Notes: generated by a model not told the origin, from the sequence alone. Counted from the stretch's first letter, positions 15,903 through 24,683 are shown. The stretch: 64,000 nucleotides of DNA from Chitinophaga sancti (GCF_034424315.1 NZ_CP139972.1:1922001-1986000), one strand, 5' to 3'. Made by a program: numbers and translations.

Positions 15903-16808
15903 ATGAAACAAGCAGAGAGCGTTAGCGATTTTTACAGCAGGCTACCCAGTCATGCGCCGACAGATGTTCCTTTGGATAATGCGGGCATCGGGCACATCAA
16001 CGTATTCAGCAGGGAGACCTGCGCTGTGGTAAGTCCGTACAGCCGTCGTGATTTCTATAAGGTTTCCCTGATTATTGGCAAGGGTAAGATCTACTATGCG
16101 GATAAGTGGATACAGATCGACCGGCCGGCACTGCTTTTTTCAAATCCTGTCGTTCCCTATTCATGGGAAGCAGAATCCGAAGAGCAATCGGGCTGGTATT
16201 GCCTGTTTACCGAAGATTTCATCCAGCACAGCGAGCGGGTAAACAACCTGCGGGATTCACCTTTGTTCAGGATTGGATGTAACCCGATCTTCTTTCCAGG
16301 CGAGGCACAACTAAACGAAATTTCAGCTATATTTCAAAAAATGCAGGCGGAAATGTGTTCTGATTACCCGCATAAGTATGATGTGCTGCGCAGCTATCTG
16401 CACCTGCTCATCCATGGGGCAATGAAGAATAATCCGGCCACAAATTTTCATGCCCATGCCAATGCCTCTTCAAGGGTTTCTGCTTTATTTCTTGAATTGC
16501 TGGAAAGGCAGTTCCCGATCGATTCCCCTGCGCTTATTCTCAAACTGAAAAACCCTGCCGATTATGCCACCGCCCTTTCCGTACATATTAACCACCTCAA
16601 TCGCTCCGTAAAAGAGGTGACCGGTAAAACCACAACCGCTCACATTGCAGCCCGAATCATTAAAGAGGCAAAGGCCTTATTGCAGCATACCGACTGGAAC
16701 ATCTCCGATATTGCCTACAGCCTGGGCTTTGAATATCCTTCCTATTTCACTTTATTCTTTAAAAAGCACACCGGTTCGGCACCAACCCGGTTGCGCCAGG
16801 CTGTTTGA
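15903..16808 (+). CDS. AraC-family regulator
   Basis: The product has 301 residues. The N-terminal half (residues 1-170) is a cupin-like sensing region with IGKGKIYYADKW. The C-terminal HTH pair spans about residues 200-300, with DYATALSVHINHLNRSVKEV and WNISDIAYSLGFEYPSYFTL followed by FFKKHTGSAPTRLR. It is close in type to the AraC protein at 48566, which has the same SLGFE-PS-F-LFFKKHT ending. The aldo/keto reductase gene starts 80 bp downstream and is its likely target. Confidence 0.92.
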   Translation: MKQAESVSDFYSRLPSHAPTDVPLDNAGIGHINVFSRETCAVVSPYSRRDFYKVSLIIGKGKIYYADKWIQIDRPALLFSNPVVPYSWEAESEEQSGWYCLFTEDFIQHSERVNNLRDSPLFRIGCNPIFFPGEAQLNEISAIFQKMQAEMCSDYPHKYDVLRSYLHLLIHGAMKNNPATNFHAHANASSRVSALFLELLERQFPIDSPALILKLKNPADYATALSVHINHLNRSVKEVTGKTTTAHIAARIIKEAKALLQHTDWNISDIAYSLGFEYPSYFTLFFKKHTGSAPTRLRQAV

Positions 16809-16887
16809 TTATTATAAAGATCTGTTTGTTACCTATAAGTCTGGTGATGGATTCCCTAGCTACATTTGAGGAATAAATCTAATAATT

Positions 16888-17889
16888 ATGAAATACAGAA
16901 AACTTGGGACAACCAGCGAGCAGCTGTCTGCGCTCGGTCTTGGTTGCATGGGTATGAGCTTCGCTTATGGCCCTACAGATGACAAAGAAAGTTTAGCAAC
17001 ATTAGAGAAAGCACTTGACCTGGGTGTCAACTTTTGGGATACAGCAGATATGTATGCTAACGGTGCCAATGAAGAACTGATATCTAAAGTACTTGTACCC
17101 AACCGTGATAAAGTATTTATCGCTACAAAGTTTGGATTCCGTTTTAAGGATGGCATTGCTGGGCCAAGCAGTGCTGTGGGCACCTATTTTGATGGTTCTC
17201 CGGCCTGGATAAAAGTCGCCGTTGAACAGAGCCTTAAGCGGCTAAAAATTGACACCATAGACCTGTACTATGCCCATCGTGTCGACCCGAACGTTCCAAT
17301 CGAGGATACCGTTGGTGCAATGGCTGATCTGGTAAAAGAAGGTAAAGTACGCTACCTTGGACTTAGCGAGGCTTCAGCGGCTTCCATCAGAAAAGCGCAT
17401 GCCGTACATCCGATTGCTGCCCTGCAAAGTGAGTACTCGTTGCTTACCAGGGATGTGGAAAATGGAATATTGCAGACTGTTCGTGAACTTGGCATTTCAC
17501 TTGTCCCTTATTCTCCCTTGGCACGAGGATTAGTCACCAATACACTTGATGTAAATATCCTGGCTGAAGACGATTTCAGGAGAACTTTGCCACGCTACCA
17601 GCAGGAAAACATAGCCAATAACAACAAGCTTATTATGGAATTTGCAGCATTTGCAGATACTAAAAGTTGTACGCCTGCCCAGCTTGCTCTCGCTTGGGTG
17701 TTAGCGCAGGGCGATGATATCATCCCAATCCCAGGAACCAAGAAAAGGAAATACCTGGAAGAGAACGTTGGGGCGATTGAAGTTAACCTGACAAGCACTG
17801 ATCTTGTAACGATTGACGAGTTGATTAAGCAATATCCCGTAATCGGCGAACGGTATAGCGAAGGGGCTATGAAGATGGTCAATCATTGA
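16888..17889 (+). CDS. Aldo/keto reductase
   Basis: The product has 333 residues. It reduces carbonyls with NADPH in an (alpha/beta)8 barrel. Motifs in order are LGLGCMGMSFAYGP, the catalytic Asp and Tyr in NFWDTADMYANGANEELI, Lys in IATKFGF, His in YYAHRVDPN, and the cofactor loop IPGTKKRKYLEENVGA. This matches the large AKR13-like subgroup. It lies in a cargo block of oxidoreductases controlled by AraC and LysR genes, consistent with detoxifying reactive aldehydes or ketones (inference). Confidence 0.93.
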   Translation: MKYRKLGTTSEQLSALGLGCMGMSFAYGPTDDKESLATLEKALDLGVNFWDTADMYANGANEELISKVLVPNRDKVFIATKFGFRFKDGIAGPSSAVGTYFDGSPAWIKVAVEQSLKRLKIDTIDLYYAHRVDPNVPIEDTVGAMADLVKEGKVRYLGLSEASAASIRKAHAVHPIAALQSEYSLLTRDVENGILQTVRELGISLVPYSPLARGLVTNTLDVNILAEDDFRRTLPRYQQENIANNNKLIMEFAAFADTKSCTPAQLALAWVLAQGDDIIPIPGTKKRKYLEENVGAIEVNLTSTDLVTIDELIKQYPVIGERYSEGAMKMVNH

Positions 17890-18044
17890 TCCATAAAACG
17901 CATACCATAAAATATTTAGTTATATTTTAAGAGCTAACAATATTCAAGTAGTCAATATCTATTAAACTTTCATCAATACATTTCTTAAATCCAATGATGC
18001 TTATTGATTAAGATCAAACTTAGAAAACTTTTTTTGTAGAAAGA

Positions 18045-18215
18045 TATTATTGAAGCGTTTTTGCTTTAAGTCCGGTACTGAAACTTAGGAATTTCAACAA
18101 CAGCAGGACAATAAGTACAGAACGCTCATGCTACCGCGTGGGCGCACTTATTGTTGTTGGGTTTCCTAAGACCTCAGTGCTGTAAGTTGCTGCCTGCGCT
18201 TATTTTTTCGCAGGC
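18045..18215 (+). ncRNA. Structured leader RNA / attenuator candidate, copy 2
   Basis: The region GTTTTTGCTTTAAGTCC (18057 onward) is identical to copy 1. The stems then follow in the same order: GTACTGA/TCAGTGC, CTTAGGA/TCCTAAG (18084-18090 with 18164-18170), CAACAA/TTGTTG, ATAAGT/ACTTAT and CGCTCATG/CGTGGGCG. Several stems are kept with changed bases. AGTGC, part of the closing stem, can instead pair with GCGCT before TATTTTTT, again a terminator that excludes the rod. The hairpin GCCTGCG/CGCAGGC ends it at 18215. It lies after the aldo/keto reductase gene and precedes a decayed copy of the small ORF. Confidence 0.68.
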
Positions 18216-18245
18216 GGTATTGGAATTTAAAAACAGTATTGTGAC

Positions 18246-18425
18246 ATGAAAGCCGCCAGCTATTTTCCGGGATTTGATATCCCTCCTCAAAACTCCTCAA
18301 GTATATTACCGTTGTTAAGGATTTTAGCCTCATGTTGAAATCAGGTGAGATCATTAAATTCATTTTGCATGCAATCATCGGCAAGGGTTTTCAATTCCTG
18401 CAAACTTTCTTCCGGAACGCTAGTA
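18246..18425 (+). pseudogene. Decayed copy of the small domain found fused to the response regulator
   Basis: ATG 18246 opens a frame reading SYFPGFDIPPQNSSS, similar to IFYPEFDHPASQL of the protein at 9540-10262. The frame ends at a TGA near 18338. In another frame the next stretch reads FSLMLKSGEIIKF, matching FSL...SLKNGEIVKF with eight residues missing, then FQFLQTFFRNASI, resembling FKQWLNRFNVRNI. So the same small gene followed this RNA copy but has since lost its frame. The 630-bp gap 17890-18520 holds only this and the RNA. Confidence 0.5.
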
Positions 18426-18520
18426 TATCGCAATGTAAAAAATACTTCCTTTGGTAAAAGAGCAGACCTTAAATCAAAACCGGCTTATTAACAGATAGAC
18501 TGTTTTGGATTAAAAACAAA

Positions 18521-19408
18521 CTACTGAAACTCGTCAATCAGCATTTTCTCTATCTGTTCTATTTCATCCATAAATAAGGATTGTTTTCGCTTTCCAAAAT
18601 ATAAGGTATTTTCAATGGGTTTATAGCCTTCCCATATCTTCCGAATCCTATTGCTATCCATCGCCTCTTTACATAAGAAATCAGGTAACACGGCGAGGCC
18701 GTTCCCTTCTGAAAGACATCTGATAATGGAGAATTTATTCGGCACAATATAATTGGGAACAAAACCAGGGCGCTCTCCAAAACTGTTTTCCCAGAAGAGG
18801 TTCAGAACTCCCATATCCGCTGCGGTACTGTACCATAGTTGAGCTTTCATCCAGTCATTTAGCTTAACTTTATCCTGTATCTGAAATCCCGAAATATCCG
18901 TATTCCTACCTGCGACAAGCACTAATCTTTCTACGGTGTAAGGAGTGTAAATACAACCATTTCCTGCGCTTTTGGAAGTGGTCAATATCAAGTCTGCAGA
19001 ACCGCTTTCTAATGACTGTTCCAATTGGTCATTGCTCCCAAATTGCATGATCAAATTAAAGTTCAAGTTCGGAATATGCCTTTCCAAAACCTGCTGAAAT
19101 GTTTCCACGCACATCCCCACGCTAACCGTTGCCCTGTCAGTGCCTGATTTTCGTTGGAAGCGGGTCTCAATATCTTCCAGGCATAACAACGAGTTGAGCA
19201 TTTGCTGGTAAAGCAGCTTGCCCCTTTCGGTAGGTATCATTTTTCGGGGCGTACGTTCAAACAACGGGAAACCCGTATAGACTTCCAGTGCATTCAGGTG
19301 CAGGCCAATACCGGGCTGCGATACATAGAGCTGCTTTGCAGCTCCGCTCATTGTACCGGTTTCGTATATCGCACGGAATGTTCTGAACCACTCAAGATTT
19401 GCCTGCAT
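18521..19408 (-). CDS. LysR-family regulator (copy 2)
   Basis: The product has 295 residues with the HTH at residues 4-62 (NLEWFRTFRAIYETGTMSGA, then LYVSQPGIGLHLNALE) and an effector domain with NGLAVLPDFLCKEAM. It is a paralogue of the LysR at 14951. It is divergent from the three-gene quinone/oxidoreductase set starting at 19502 with a 93-bp gap that holds an AT-rich control region, so that set is its probable regulon. Confidence 0.92.
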   Translation of the reverse strand: MQANLEWFRTFRAIYETGTMSGAAKQLYVSQPGIGLHLNALEVYTGFPLFERTPRKMIPTERGKLLYQQMLNSLLCLEDIETRFQRKSGTDRATVSVGMCVETFQQVLERHIPNLNFNLIMQFGSNDQLEQSLESGSADLILTTSKSAGNGCIYTPYTVERLVLVAGRNTDISGFQIQDKVKLNDWMKAQLWYSTAADMGVLNLFWENSFGERPGFVPNYIVPNKFSIIRCLSEGNGLAVLPDFLCKEAMDSNRIRKIWEGYKPIENTLYFGKRKQSLFMDEIEQIEKMLIDEFQ

Positions 19409-19501
19409 TATAATAATAATTATAGTTTGGTCAAATTTACATTATTTTTATTAGATATAAAATCGAGATAGTTTTGCCATGTAATCATAAACAATAACAG
19501 G

Positions 19502-20110
19502 ATGGCAAAAATATTTATTATCAATGGAGGGCAGGAGTTTGACGAATCGAAAGGTTTGTTCAACAGATTATTAAGTGAATGGACGGAAAATTTTCTGAAC
19601 GAAAACGAATTTGAAGTCCGCATTACGCATATCGAAAGCGGCTACGATATACCAAAGGAAGTTGAAAATTTTGTGTGGGCAGATGTGATCGTTTGGCACA
19701 CTCCAATCTGGTGGTTTCAGCTTCCCTACAAATTGAAACAATATATTGATCTGGTCTTTCAAAACGGACGTGGAACAATTTTCAAAAGTGACGGGCGTAT
19801 ACGTACCAATCCAGAAATCAATTATGGCACAGGCGGATTGATGCAAGGCAAAAAATACATGGTAACATCAAGCTGGAATGCTCCGGAAGGCGCTTTCACA
19901 CTGGATGGCGAGTTGATGAGCCAAACATCCGTTGATAATGGCGTATTGTTCGGCTTCCATATCACGATGAAGTTTATCGGTTTATCCAAACTAGATGGTT
20001 TTCATTTTTATGACATTGTAAAAGGCTTGACTCCGGAGCGGTTTGAAGCTTATCGCAACGGATACCACCATCATTTGAAACAAGTTTTTGAACCATTAAT
20101 AACAAATTGA
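19502..20110 (+). CDS. NAD(P)H quinone oxidoreductase, MdaB-like flavodoxin fold
   Basis: The product has 202 residues of the NQO1/MdaB type. It has IFIINGGQEFDESKGLFNRL at the flavin phosphate site, the WADVIVWHTPIWWFQLPYKL block, KQYIDLVFQNGRG, and GKKYMVTSSWNAPEGAF near the isoalloxazine site. These enzymes reduce quinones by two electrons in the cytoplasm, avoiding radical formation. It is first in a tight set with an MDR oxidoreductase (10 bp) and an ABM-type monooxygenase (8 bp). Confidence 0.9.
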   Translation: MAKIFIINGGQEFDESKGLFNRLLSEWTENFLNENEFEVRITHIESGYDIPKEVENFVWADVIVWHTPIWWFQLPYKLKQYIDLVFQNGRGTIFKSDGRIRTNPEINYGTGGLMQGKKYMVTSSWNAPEGAFTLDGELMSQTSVDNGVLFGFHITMKFIGLSKLDGFHFYDIVKGLTPERFEAYRNGYHHHLKQVFEPLITN

Positions 20111-20119
20111 AAATGTAAA

Positions 20120-21121
20120 ATGAAGGCAATCACAATAAATAAGTTCGGGCATCCGAACGAAACGTTTGAAACAATTGAGTATCCTGTTCCCTTAATCGGC
20201 GACGATGATGTTTTGATTAAAGTAATGGCTACATCTATAAATCCGATTGACTATAAAATCAGAGGTGGGTATTTGCCTCATTTGGTCCCATCTTTTCCTG
20301 CTATCCTGCACTGCGATGTATCGGGAATTGTGGAGCAAGTGGGTAGTAATGTAACAGAATTTCAAATCGGGGATCATATTTACGGTTGCATCGGTGGTGT
20401 AGCAGGTATTGACGGAGCATTGGCTGAATATACAAAGGCTGATTACAGGTTATTATCCAGAATGCCCAAAAACCTCAACTTTGCAGAAGCCGCCGCCATT
20501 CCTTTGGTCGGCATTACAGCTTACGAAGCGATTTTTCAGCGGGCGAACATCCAGCCTGGGCAAAAAATATTGGTGTATGGAAGCATAGGCGGAGTTGGAC
20601 ATTTGGCATTGCAGTTCGCCAAGGCGTTGGGTGCCGAGGTTTATGCTACGGTTTCCAACGAAATGCAAGCTGTAATTGCTAAAAAACTGGGCGCAGATTA
20701 CACGATCAATTATAAAGAAGAAACGGTTGAAAATTTTGTAGCTGAATATACGGGTGGTAAAGGGTTTGACCTTGTTTTTGACACCATTGGAAACCAAAAT
20801 CTATATAACAGTTTTAATGCGGTTAAAATAAAAGGAACGGTAGTAACAACATTGTCTTTGGATACGATTGATATATCGCCTGTACACGAAAAAGCATTGG
20901 AATTTCATACCGTCTATATGATTATCCCGATCCTCTACAATGATATAGCAGGCAAAATAGAACACGGTCAAATCCTGAAACACATTACCCGACTGGTAGA
21001 ACAGGGAAAAGTAAAACCATTGATCGATAAGCGAAAATTTACTTTTGGGCAAATTGCCGAGGCTCATCAATATGCCGAAACAAATGGAAATACAGGAAAA
21101 ATAGCAATAACAGTAAACTAA
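20120..21121 (+). CDS. NADP-dependent MDR oxidoreductase (quinone oxidoreductase type)
   Basis: The product has 333 residues. It has the GroES-like N-domain (MATSINPIDYKIRGGYLPHL, PAILHCDVSGIVEQVG) and the Rossmann loop VYGSIGGVGHLALQFAKALG near residue 155. The structural-zinc Cys cluster is absent, which is typical of zinc-free quinone or enal reductases. It is co-directional with the MdaB-like gene, 10 bp away, so the two probably share a promoter opposite the LysR gene. Confidence 0.92.
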   Translation: MKAITINKFGHPNETFETIEYPVPLIGDDDVLIKVMATSINPIDYKIRGGYLPHLVPSFPAILHCDVSGIVEQVGSNVTEFQIGDHIYGCIGGVAGIDGALAEYTKADYRLLSRMPKNLNFAEAAAIPLVGITAYEAIFQRANIQPGQKILVYGSIGGVGHLALQFAKALGAEVYATVSNEMQAVIAKKLGADYTINYKEETVENFVAEYTGGKGFDLVFDTIGNQNLYNSFNAVKIKGTVVTTLSLDTIDISPVHEKALEFHTVYMIIPILYNDIAGKIEHGQILKHITRLVEQGKVKPLIDKRKFTFGQIAEAHQYAETNGNTGKIAITVN

Positions 21122-21128
21122 AAATCAA

Positions 21129-21425
21129 ATGAAAATTTATTTAACAGCAATTATTAGAAGTAAACCTGAACATACCGTCGAAGTGGTGCAGGTATTGGAG
21201 AATATGGTCATACAAACAACAAAAGAACCAGCCTGTATTCAGTATGATCTGCATCGAAGTATCCTCCAGGATGAAAACCTGTTTGTATTCTATGAGATAT
21301 GGGAAAGCCAACAAGCATTGGACTTGCATAACGAACAATCCTATATCAAAGATTTTGGACAATTGGCAGATGAAAAATTACAAGAGAAACCAGAGATTTA
21401 TTTAACCCGGAAAATTGAGAAATAA
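21129..21425 (+). CDS. ABM-domain quinol monooxygenase-like protein
   Basis: The product has 98 residues with one antibiotic-biosynthesis-monooxygenase (ferredoxin-like) fold: KIYLTAIIRSKPEHTVEVVQ, then TTKEPACIQYDLHRSI, then FVFYEIWESQQALDLHNEQS. The EIW-S-ALD-H core is diagnostic. Small ABM proteins of the YgiN type oxidise quinols and are found with quinone reductases, as here (19502). It is last in its operon; a strong hairpin follows. Confidence 0.88.
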   Translation: MKIYLTAIIRSKPEHTVEVVQVLENMVIQTTKEPACIQYDLHRSILQDENLFVFYEIWESQQALDLHNEQSYIKDFGQLADEKLQEKPEIYLTRKIEK

Positions 21426-21460
21426 TAGCATTACACTATAGACTTGCAAATAGGAAATAA

Positions 21461-21497
21461 AAACGGCTTAACCATAAAAAAGTTAAGCCGTTTTTTT
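21461..21497. terminator. Bidirectional terminator between cargo and tra genes
   Basis: A perfect 12-bp stem, AAACGGCTTAAC with GTTAAGCCGTTT, has a 9-nt loop and a seven-T tail. It separates the plus-strand oxidoreductase operon from the minus-strand tra genes and serves both ends. Confidence 0.9.
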
Positions 21498-21514
21498 GTG
21501 TACCGAAATACTAA

Positions 21515-21973
21515 TTAATCACTACTGTTAAACTGAAAAGTCACTTGCTTTTCGTTCCCAAAGCTGTCCGAAATCCATACATCGAAAGACTGCGATACGG
21601 CAGACGTTGAAGTGTAGTACAAACGAAATTCCTCTGTAGGTAATTGGTACAGATCATTGGGTAGATACGGCGGATCATCGTAATGCCTTAATGTGCCCTG
21701 CCCATCAAACTGGAAATAGCGGAGGAAATACTGCGTATTGCTGTAATTGCCGGCACGCTGTATCGTAACGCGTATTTCTACCGTTTCTCCGTTGGCAACA
21801 TCTTTCGGCACTGGCATCACTTTAATCTCGAAAGGAAAATCGTTCTGTATTTCGAGTTCATCGTCTTTGCTGCACGATACCAAAGTAACCGAGGCTGTCA
21901 GGATTGCCAAGAGTATATATATTGGCAGTAGCCTCATTCTGAATTTATTGAATATTGCTGTCATTGTTTTCAC
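21515..21973 (-). CDS. traQ: Conjugative transposon protein TraQ (DUF3872), lipoprotein
   Basis: The product has 152 residues. The N-terminus has a membrane segment and lipobox, ILLAILTASVTLVSCSKDDE, so it is probably an outer-membrane or periplasmic lipoprotein. The DUF3872 body has FPFEIKVMPVPKDVANGETV, AGNYSNTQYFLRYFQ and SFDVWISDSFGNEKQVTF. In CTnDOT-type elements it is the last gene of the traA-Q mating-pore operon. Here traO lies directly upstream, 3 bp away, so traP is absent. Confidence 0.88.
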   Translation of the reverse strand: MKTMTAIFNKFRMRLLPIYILLAILTASVTLVSCSKDDELEIQNDFPFEIKVMPVPKDVANGETVEIRVTIQRAGNYSNTQYFLRYFQFDGQGTLRHYDDPPYLPNDLYQLPTEEFRLYYTSTSAVSQSFDVWISDSFGNEKQVTFQFNSSD

Positions 21974-21976
21974 GTT

Positions 21977-22537
21977 TTAAAAGTTAAACCTTAATCCCAC
22001 ACCTGCGGACGGTCGGAACTGCTCCAGGTCCGTGCCCCAAAGGACTTTTGTACGCCCTTGCAGGACCAATACAAAACGGTCGGACAGGTACGTTTCAAAA
22101 GTGAGGCGACCGCCAGCTCCATAGATGAAATTGTCTTCGCTCAGGATCTTCGATCCGTCATACAACATTGTATCGCCATGATTGATGCTTTCGTAACCAA
22201 CCACACCGGTTATGCCGAGGTTCAGTGTAATGTTCTTACGGGCATCGCCCAACAAAAAGAAGCTGTAACCGCCCTCTGCGCAGTAGGTTTCCTGCGGTAT
22301 GCGAAGGTCTTTGTACTCGTGGTACTGGTGTGTATATTCCAATGCCCAAAGCTGGTAATTGCCGTTCTTCCTGTTTACCGTCATCAATGCACTGATGTAA
22401 TAATCATTGCCGATTTTATCGTTGGAAAGTATGCCTGTGCTTATTTCCAATCCTCTCTGTTTAGGCAGCATACGTTGTGCCTGCGCCACTGTGATGCCCA
22501 CTAAAATAAGCATCACGGTATAGATATACTTTTTCAT
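21977..22537 (-). CDS. traO: Conjugative transposon protein TraO
   Basis: The product has 186 residues with a signal peptide cut after VAQAQ. The start MKKYIYTVMLILVGITVAQA, the RGLEISTGILSN segment, ALEYTHQYHEYKDLRIP and a C-terminal beta-strand ending GVGLRFNF are the family pattern. The final aromatic strand suggests an outer-membrane beta-barrel-like protein in the mating channel. It is followed by traQ and preceded by traN after 27 bp. No frame damage was seen. Confidence 0.88.
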   Translation of the reverse strand: MKKYIYTVMLILVGITVAQAQRMLPKQRGLEISTGILSNDKIGNDYYISALMTVNRKNGNYQLWALEYTHQYHEYKDLRIPQETYCAEGGYSFFLLGDARKNITLNLGITGVVGYESINHGDTMLYDGSKILSEDNFIYGAGGRLTFETYLSDRFVLVLQGRTKVLWGTDLEQFRPSAGVGLRFNF

Positions 22538-22564
22538 TTTGTCGTTACTGTTTTAAATAGGTTA

Positions 22565-23458
22565 TTAAAATTTCAGGTGCATATCGTTAATCAGGCGAGC
22601 CTTGATCAGATCCGAGTTTTCCACCTGGAGCGTTTGGTGCCTGCCGCCGTTTTTCTCGAAAATTTCAATAAGTAGTACTTTATCATCGGCAATGGTAAAC
22701 TGGTCCAACAGGAAAACGTTTTGTTCGGTTGTTTTTCCGGCAATGCTGTTCAATGGCTTGTAGGTTCTCAACGGTGTTAGAGGATGCTCCTGTACTACGG
22801 TTCGTTTGGCAACCTTTTTATCTACTACTTTGAAATTGATGAAATCAATCTCGAAAGGCACATTGGTTTTGTTTCTTAATTCCGTATGGAAATAGTATTT
22901 GCCGTTGTGTATGTAGATGCCTTTAAGGATAAACTGGCTGCCAAAACTCTTAGCCCCGATGTGCTTTACAATGCGTTTATCCTTTTTGTAGATGGTTTTC
23001 AAAAGCAAGCCCGCCAATGACGGAGAATTGTTGCCCAATTCCTCAAAAAGCACATCATTACCGTTGGCTTTATCAACCGCCTTTTGCATTGTTAGCAGGT
23101 CATAGCTCATTGTCTCCGGGTAGGAACTGTAATACACGTTGAAGCTGTAAAAACGCCCGTCATTGGTGATAACGGAAAAGTTGGTTTCCGGCTCAAAGTT
23201 CCTTACCGATGCTTTTACACGCAATACATTTTCAGCATCCTCAGCTTTTCCTGCAATCAAGTATTCGCTGCCCAAATCCACGTAACGGATTGCGGTCGGG
23301 AAAATCAGGTGGGACGTTTTATCGTAGGTCACTTCCATACGGTACGGTTCTATCTTGCCCAGGGCAAGAGGCGTCCTGATGCTGTCCTGTGCATAAGAAG
23401 TAACGGCAAAGCCGATTATCAGGGCAAAAGCCCAAAAGGTTTTTAAATGATTTTTCAT
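22565..23458 (-). CDS. traN: Conjugative transposon protein TraN (DUF4138)
   Basis: The product has 297 residues with a signal peptide ending VTSYAQ. DUF4138 motifs are KTSHLIFPTAIRYVDLGSEY, LIAGKAEDAENVLRVKASV, FETNFSVITNDGRFYSFNVY and a late DFINFKVVDKKVAKRTVVQE. TraN is the VirB9-like periplasmic/outer-membrane component of the Bacteroidota conjugation pore, partner of TraM. The gene is complete. It lies between traO and the damaged traM. Confidence 0.9.
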   Translation of the reverse strand: MKNHLKTFWAFALIIGFAVTSYAQDSIRTPLALGKIEPYRMEVTYDKTSHLIFPTAIRYVDLGSEYLIAGKAEDAENVLRVKASVRNFEPETNFSVITNDGRFYSFNVYYSSYPETMSYDLLTMQKAVDKANGNDVLFEELGNNSPSLAGLLLKTIYKKDKRIVKHIGAKSFGSQFILKGIYIHNGKYYFHTELRNKTNVPFEIDFINFKVVDKKVAKRTVVQEHPLTPLRTYKPLNSIAGKTTEQNVFLLDQFTIADDKVLLIEIFEKNGGRHQTLQVENSDLIKARLINDMHLKF

Positions 23459-23544
23459 TGTCTTTAATATTAAATTTTAATGGAAATGAAGCTTGTTCCG
23501 CTCCACGGAACAGGTTTCATTGTTTTATTTATTTGAGTACAACA

Positions 23545-24450
23545 TTATTTTTTAGATACCAGGAAGACCTGATGCCCTGCCTTTAGGGTTACTTTCGGTG
23601 TGCGCACTTTTTTGGCGAAATAGCCCGAAATGCCCTGTACCACACCACGGCTTAAGTCAGCGGCAACCTGTTGTCCGGCATTTTGTGTGAGCATTACGCT
23701 GGTTCCACCTGTCTGGCTCATATTGCCCGCCATTTCGGTAAGGGCATTCATTTCGGGAGAATAAGGAACGTACAAGCCTTGCTGTCCGTCCAAATCGTAA
23801 ATGGTAATATCCACCGGGATGATATTACCTTCCAGTTCTATCGAGGTAACTTTTAGCTGTAACCTGCCGTTTTGAAATTTGGCATTAGCCGTTACAATAG
23901 TTCCTTTGGGGATGGTACGTTGTGGCGTTTGGGCAGCTTCTAACAATCGCAGCCTTACACCCATTTCGCCAACTACCGTTTGTGCTTCGTGTACACAGGC
24001 TTTGATACTATTTTTAGGCTGTGTTACCTGTTCAGTAGCACCTGCGGTATAGAAGCCACGGTTTTTAGCTTGGCTCCAATCGGCTGCAAAGGCACTGTCA
24101 GACGGTTCACGGTATAAAGCTGATACGGTATTTTTTCTTGTTGCTGTGAACGATACAAAATACTCTTTTTGGTTAGCACCCGCAGCCCCCGTAGCTGTGC
24201 CGTTGGCAGGTGCAGCACTTCCGTTGTTGGCATTTTGCGGAAGATATTTTGCTGCCATTTCGTAGGATTTCTCCATTAGCTTCAGTTGGTCGTCAACCGT
24301 GGCCACGGGTGGCACGTCTTTTTCCGCCAACTTCGCTTTCATTTCGTCCACTTGCCTGCGGAGTTCCATTGTTTCCGCATTTTCATAGAAAAGGGAGATA
24401 TGATAGGTAAAATTGTTATCGTTACGGAATAGTAAGGAGGCTTTAGACAT
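23545..24450 (-). pseudogene. traM: Conjugative transposon protein TraM, 5'-truncated
   Basis: The C-terminal 285 or so residues are clear TraM: MELRRQVDEMKAKLAEKDVP, KLMEKSYEMAAKYLP, EYFVSFTATRKNTVSALYRE, RLRLLEAAQTPQRTIPKGTI and the final VTLKAGHQVFLVSKK. Full-length TraM is usually over 400 residues with an N-terminal membrane anchor. Here the first 23 residues (MSKASLLFRNDNNFTYHISL) look unrelated, so the gene was joined to other DNA near 24385. traL and all earlier tra genes are missing. Without its anchor the protein would probably not assemble. Confidence 0.82.
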
Positions 24451-24519
24451 CTTTCCAGCCGGTGAGGGCTGTATTAGATTTTGTTAAATCCAGACAAGCA
24501 CTGCCATTCCAGCGTAAGG

Positions 24520-24535
24520 AAAAAATATCCAGTCC
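24520..24535 (+). repeat. 16-bp direct repeat flanking the YjbR-DUF5131-IS3 block, left copy
   Basis: AAAAAATATCCAGTCC occurs here and again at 27416-27431. The two copies bracket about 2.9 kb holding the YjbR and DUF5131 genes and the IS3 element. A second shared word, GAACAGGCAAG, occurs inside at about 24598 and 27282. The pattern suggests that the block arrived by insertion or duplication where traM was cut. Confidence 0.4.
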
Positions 24536-24622
24536 GAAAGGTTCGGAAAACTTACTTCGAAAACCTAAAAGGTAATAAAGAAATCTTTGTTTTGACTGAA
24601 CAGGCAAGTTTTATCTATGTTG

Positions 24623-24683
24623 AAAAGTGATATTTTTATCCGTTTTTGTATTCCTTTATAATTGTCTATTCTGCTTAACTTTG
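24623..24683 (+). promoter_or_regulatory. Regulon-type promoter 1 (YjbR-DUF5131)
   Basis: The box AAAAGTGATATTTT begins at 24623, and the -7 element TAACTTTG begins at 24676, 53 bp later. A second T-rich half-site (CCGTTTTTG) follows the box. The start codon is 24898, giving a 5' UTR of about 210 nt. In it, ATAGGA (24805-24810) pairs with TCCTAT (24849-24854) around the inner hairpin TGCGT/ACGCA (24828-24844). Confidence 0.65.

Noticed and set aside
18084..18170. Possible integron attC site (core GTTGGGT, imperfect inverted repeat)
   Set aside because: The matching RYYYAAC end is not met, there is no integron integrase, and the second copy with covarying stems fits a structured RNA better.
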